From Persicitalea jodogahamensis (GTDB lineage: Bacteria; Bacteroidota; Bacteroidia; Cytophagales; Spirosomataceae), in NCBI RefSeq assembly GCF_014651615.1, contig NZ_BMXF01000005.1, positions 186,001 through 250,000 of the forward strand: 64,000 bases of DNA. Direction: 5' to 3'. Position numbers and translations under genes: made by a program. Of this stretch, positions 63,576 through 64,000 are shown one piece after another (position 1 is the stretch's first letter; each line of letters starts with the position of its first letter). Under the pieces are notes generated by a model. It did no database searches, was not told the origin of the DNA, and worked only from the letters and a program-made list of their open reading frames with translations.

Positions 63576-64000
63576 ATGAAAAAACACTTCCTCTTCCTCG
63601 TCTTATTTATTGGCGGCCTGACTGTTTCGTCAAATGCCCAAAAATCTTCCAACCCGGCGGCCAAAGGCTTCAATACGGCCGGATCTGACGCCAAGGCGAT
63701 TGCCTTGGCCGATGCAGCGATGGACGCCATGGGCGGCCGCAAAAACTGGGACAACACCCACTACATCACCTGGAATTTCTTTGGAAACCGCCGTCTTACC
63801 TGGGATAAGTGGACAGGTGACGTGCGCGTTGAGAACCTGAAAAATGACCAAACTGTGCTGCTGAACGTCAATACAGACAAAGGCCGCGTAATGAAAAACG
63901 GTCAGGAAATCACTCAGCCCGACTCCGTGGACAAGTACGTAAAGCAGGCCAAGAGTGCCTGGATCAACGACTCTTATTGGTTGGTAATGCCTTACAAACT
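63576..64000 (+). CDS. Exported protein of unknown function, N-terminal part
   Basis: The first 141 codons are present and the gene runs off the right edge. MKKHFLFLVLFIGGLTVSSNAQ is a signal peptide, so the protein is exported. The mature part (ALADAAMDAMGGRKNWDNTH, then ITWNFFGNRRLTWDKW) resembles Bacteroidota proteins of the outer-membrane lipoprotein-sorting/LolA-like type, which begin with a helix followed by strands carrying Trp. The assignment is tentative. It begins about 150 nt after nuoH and probably has its own promoter. Confidence 0.7.
   Translation, partial: MKKHFLFLVLFIGGLTVSSNAQKSSNPAAKGFNTAGSDAKAIALADAAMDAMGGRKNWDNTHYITWNFFGNRRLTWDKWTGDVRVENLKNDQTVLLNVNTDKGRVMKNGQEITQPDSVDKYVKQAKSAWINDSYWLVMPYK

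Overview
The window reads as chromosomal DNA of a Bacteroidota member, most likely order Cytophagales (Dyadobacter/Spirosoma-like). The basis is the promoter style (TAnnTTTG at about -7, TTTG or TTG about 20 nt upstream), the arrays of ~800-aa two-unit FtsX/MacB-like permeases ending in ALMNPV-SLRSE, DUF5723 and DUF1080 proteins, and moderate GC with scarce Shine-Dalgarno sequences. No rRNA, CRISPR array, intact transposase or plasmid/phage replication gene was seen.

Layout: (1) 1-891 holds two leftward secreted-protein genes: the start of an unknown gene, and a DUF1080 glycoside-hydrolase-like protein. (2) 1039-18335 is a leftward run of seven tandem two-unit FtsX/MacB-like permeases, with a palindrome next to a -7 element upstream of the first. 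(3) 18528-21883 carries DUF5723 and recQ, overlapping by 4 bp; a PBP4-type D-Ala-D-Ala carboxypeptidase diverges from them. (4) 23303-29933 is a leftward operon for a molybdenum hydroxylase of the form II CO-dehydrogenase-like family, coxG-S-L-M plus the MoxR/VWA maturation pair (D, E). Palindromic repeats lie in its intergenic gaps. (5) 30087-36046 has a disulfide oxidoreductase of MerA/Lpd type, a GT4 glycosyltransferase and a GlcD-GlcF fused FAD/Fe-S dehydrogenase.

(6) 36414-57000 is a defence island. A type I restriction-modification locus (hsdM, an AlbA_2/Schlafen-type ATPase, a second hsdM, hsdS, then hsdR after a gap) is followed by a class-2-like DISARM core (drmE-drmA-drmB) lacking recognisable drmC and methyltransferase genes. 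Between hsdS and hsdR lie the two ends of a DarTG toxin-antitoxin pair: the first 42 codons of darT, and a darG reduced to its C-terminal domain with the macro domain gone. Between these ends, in opposite orientation and with its own promoter and terminator, sits a compact three-gene operon: HEPN-like protein, 145-aa unknown, SecB-like chaperone. This looks like a toxin-antitoxin-chaperone cassette that replaced the middle of DarTG, and it is the most interesting candidate system in the window. About 880 bp of decayed sequence and a tRNA-Arg(ACG) gene mark the right edge.

(7) 57264-64000 returns to housekeeping genes: enoyl-CoA hydratase, a PAP2-like membrane protein, rpoN, asnS, an isolated nuoH, and the start of a secreted protein.

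All calls rest on reading the sequence and on remembered family features; no database search was run.
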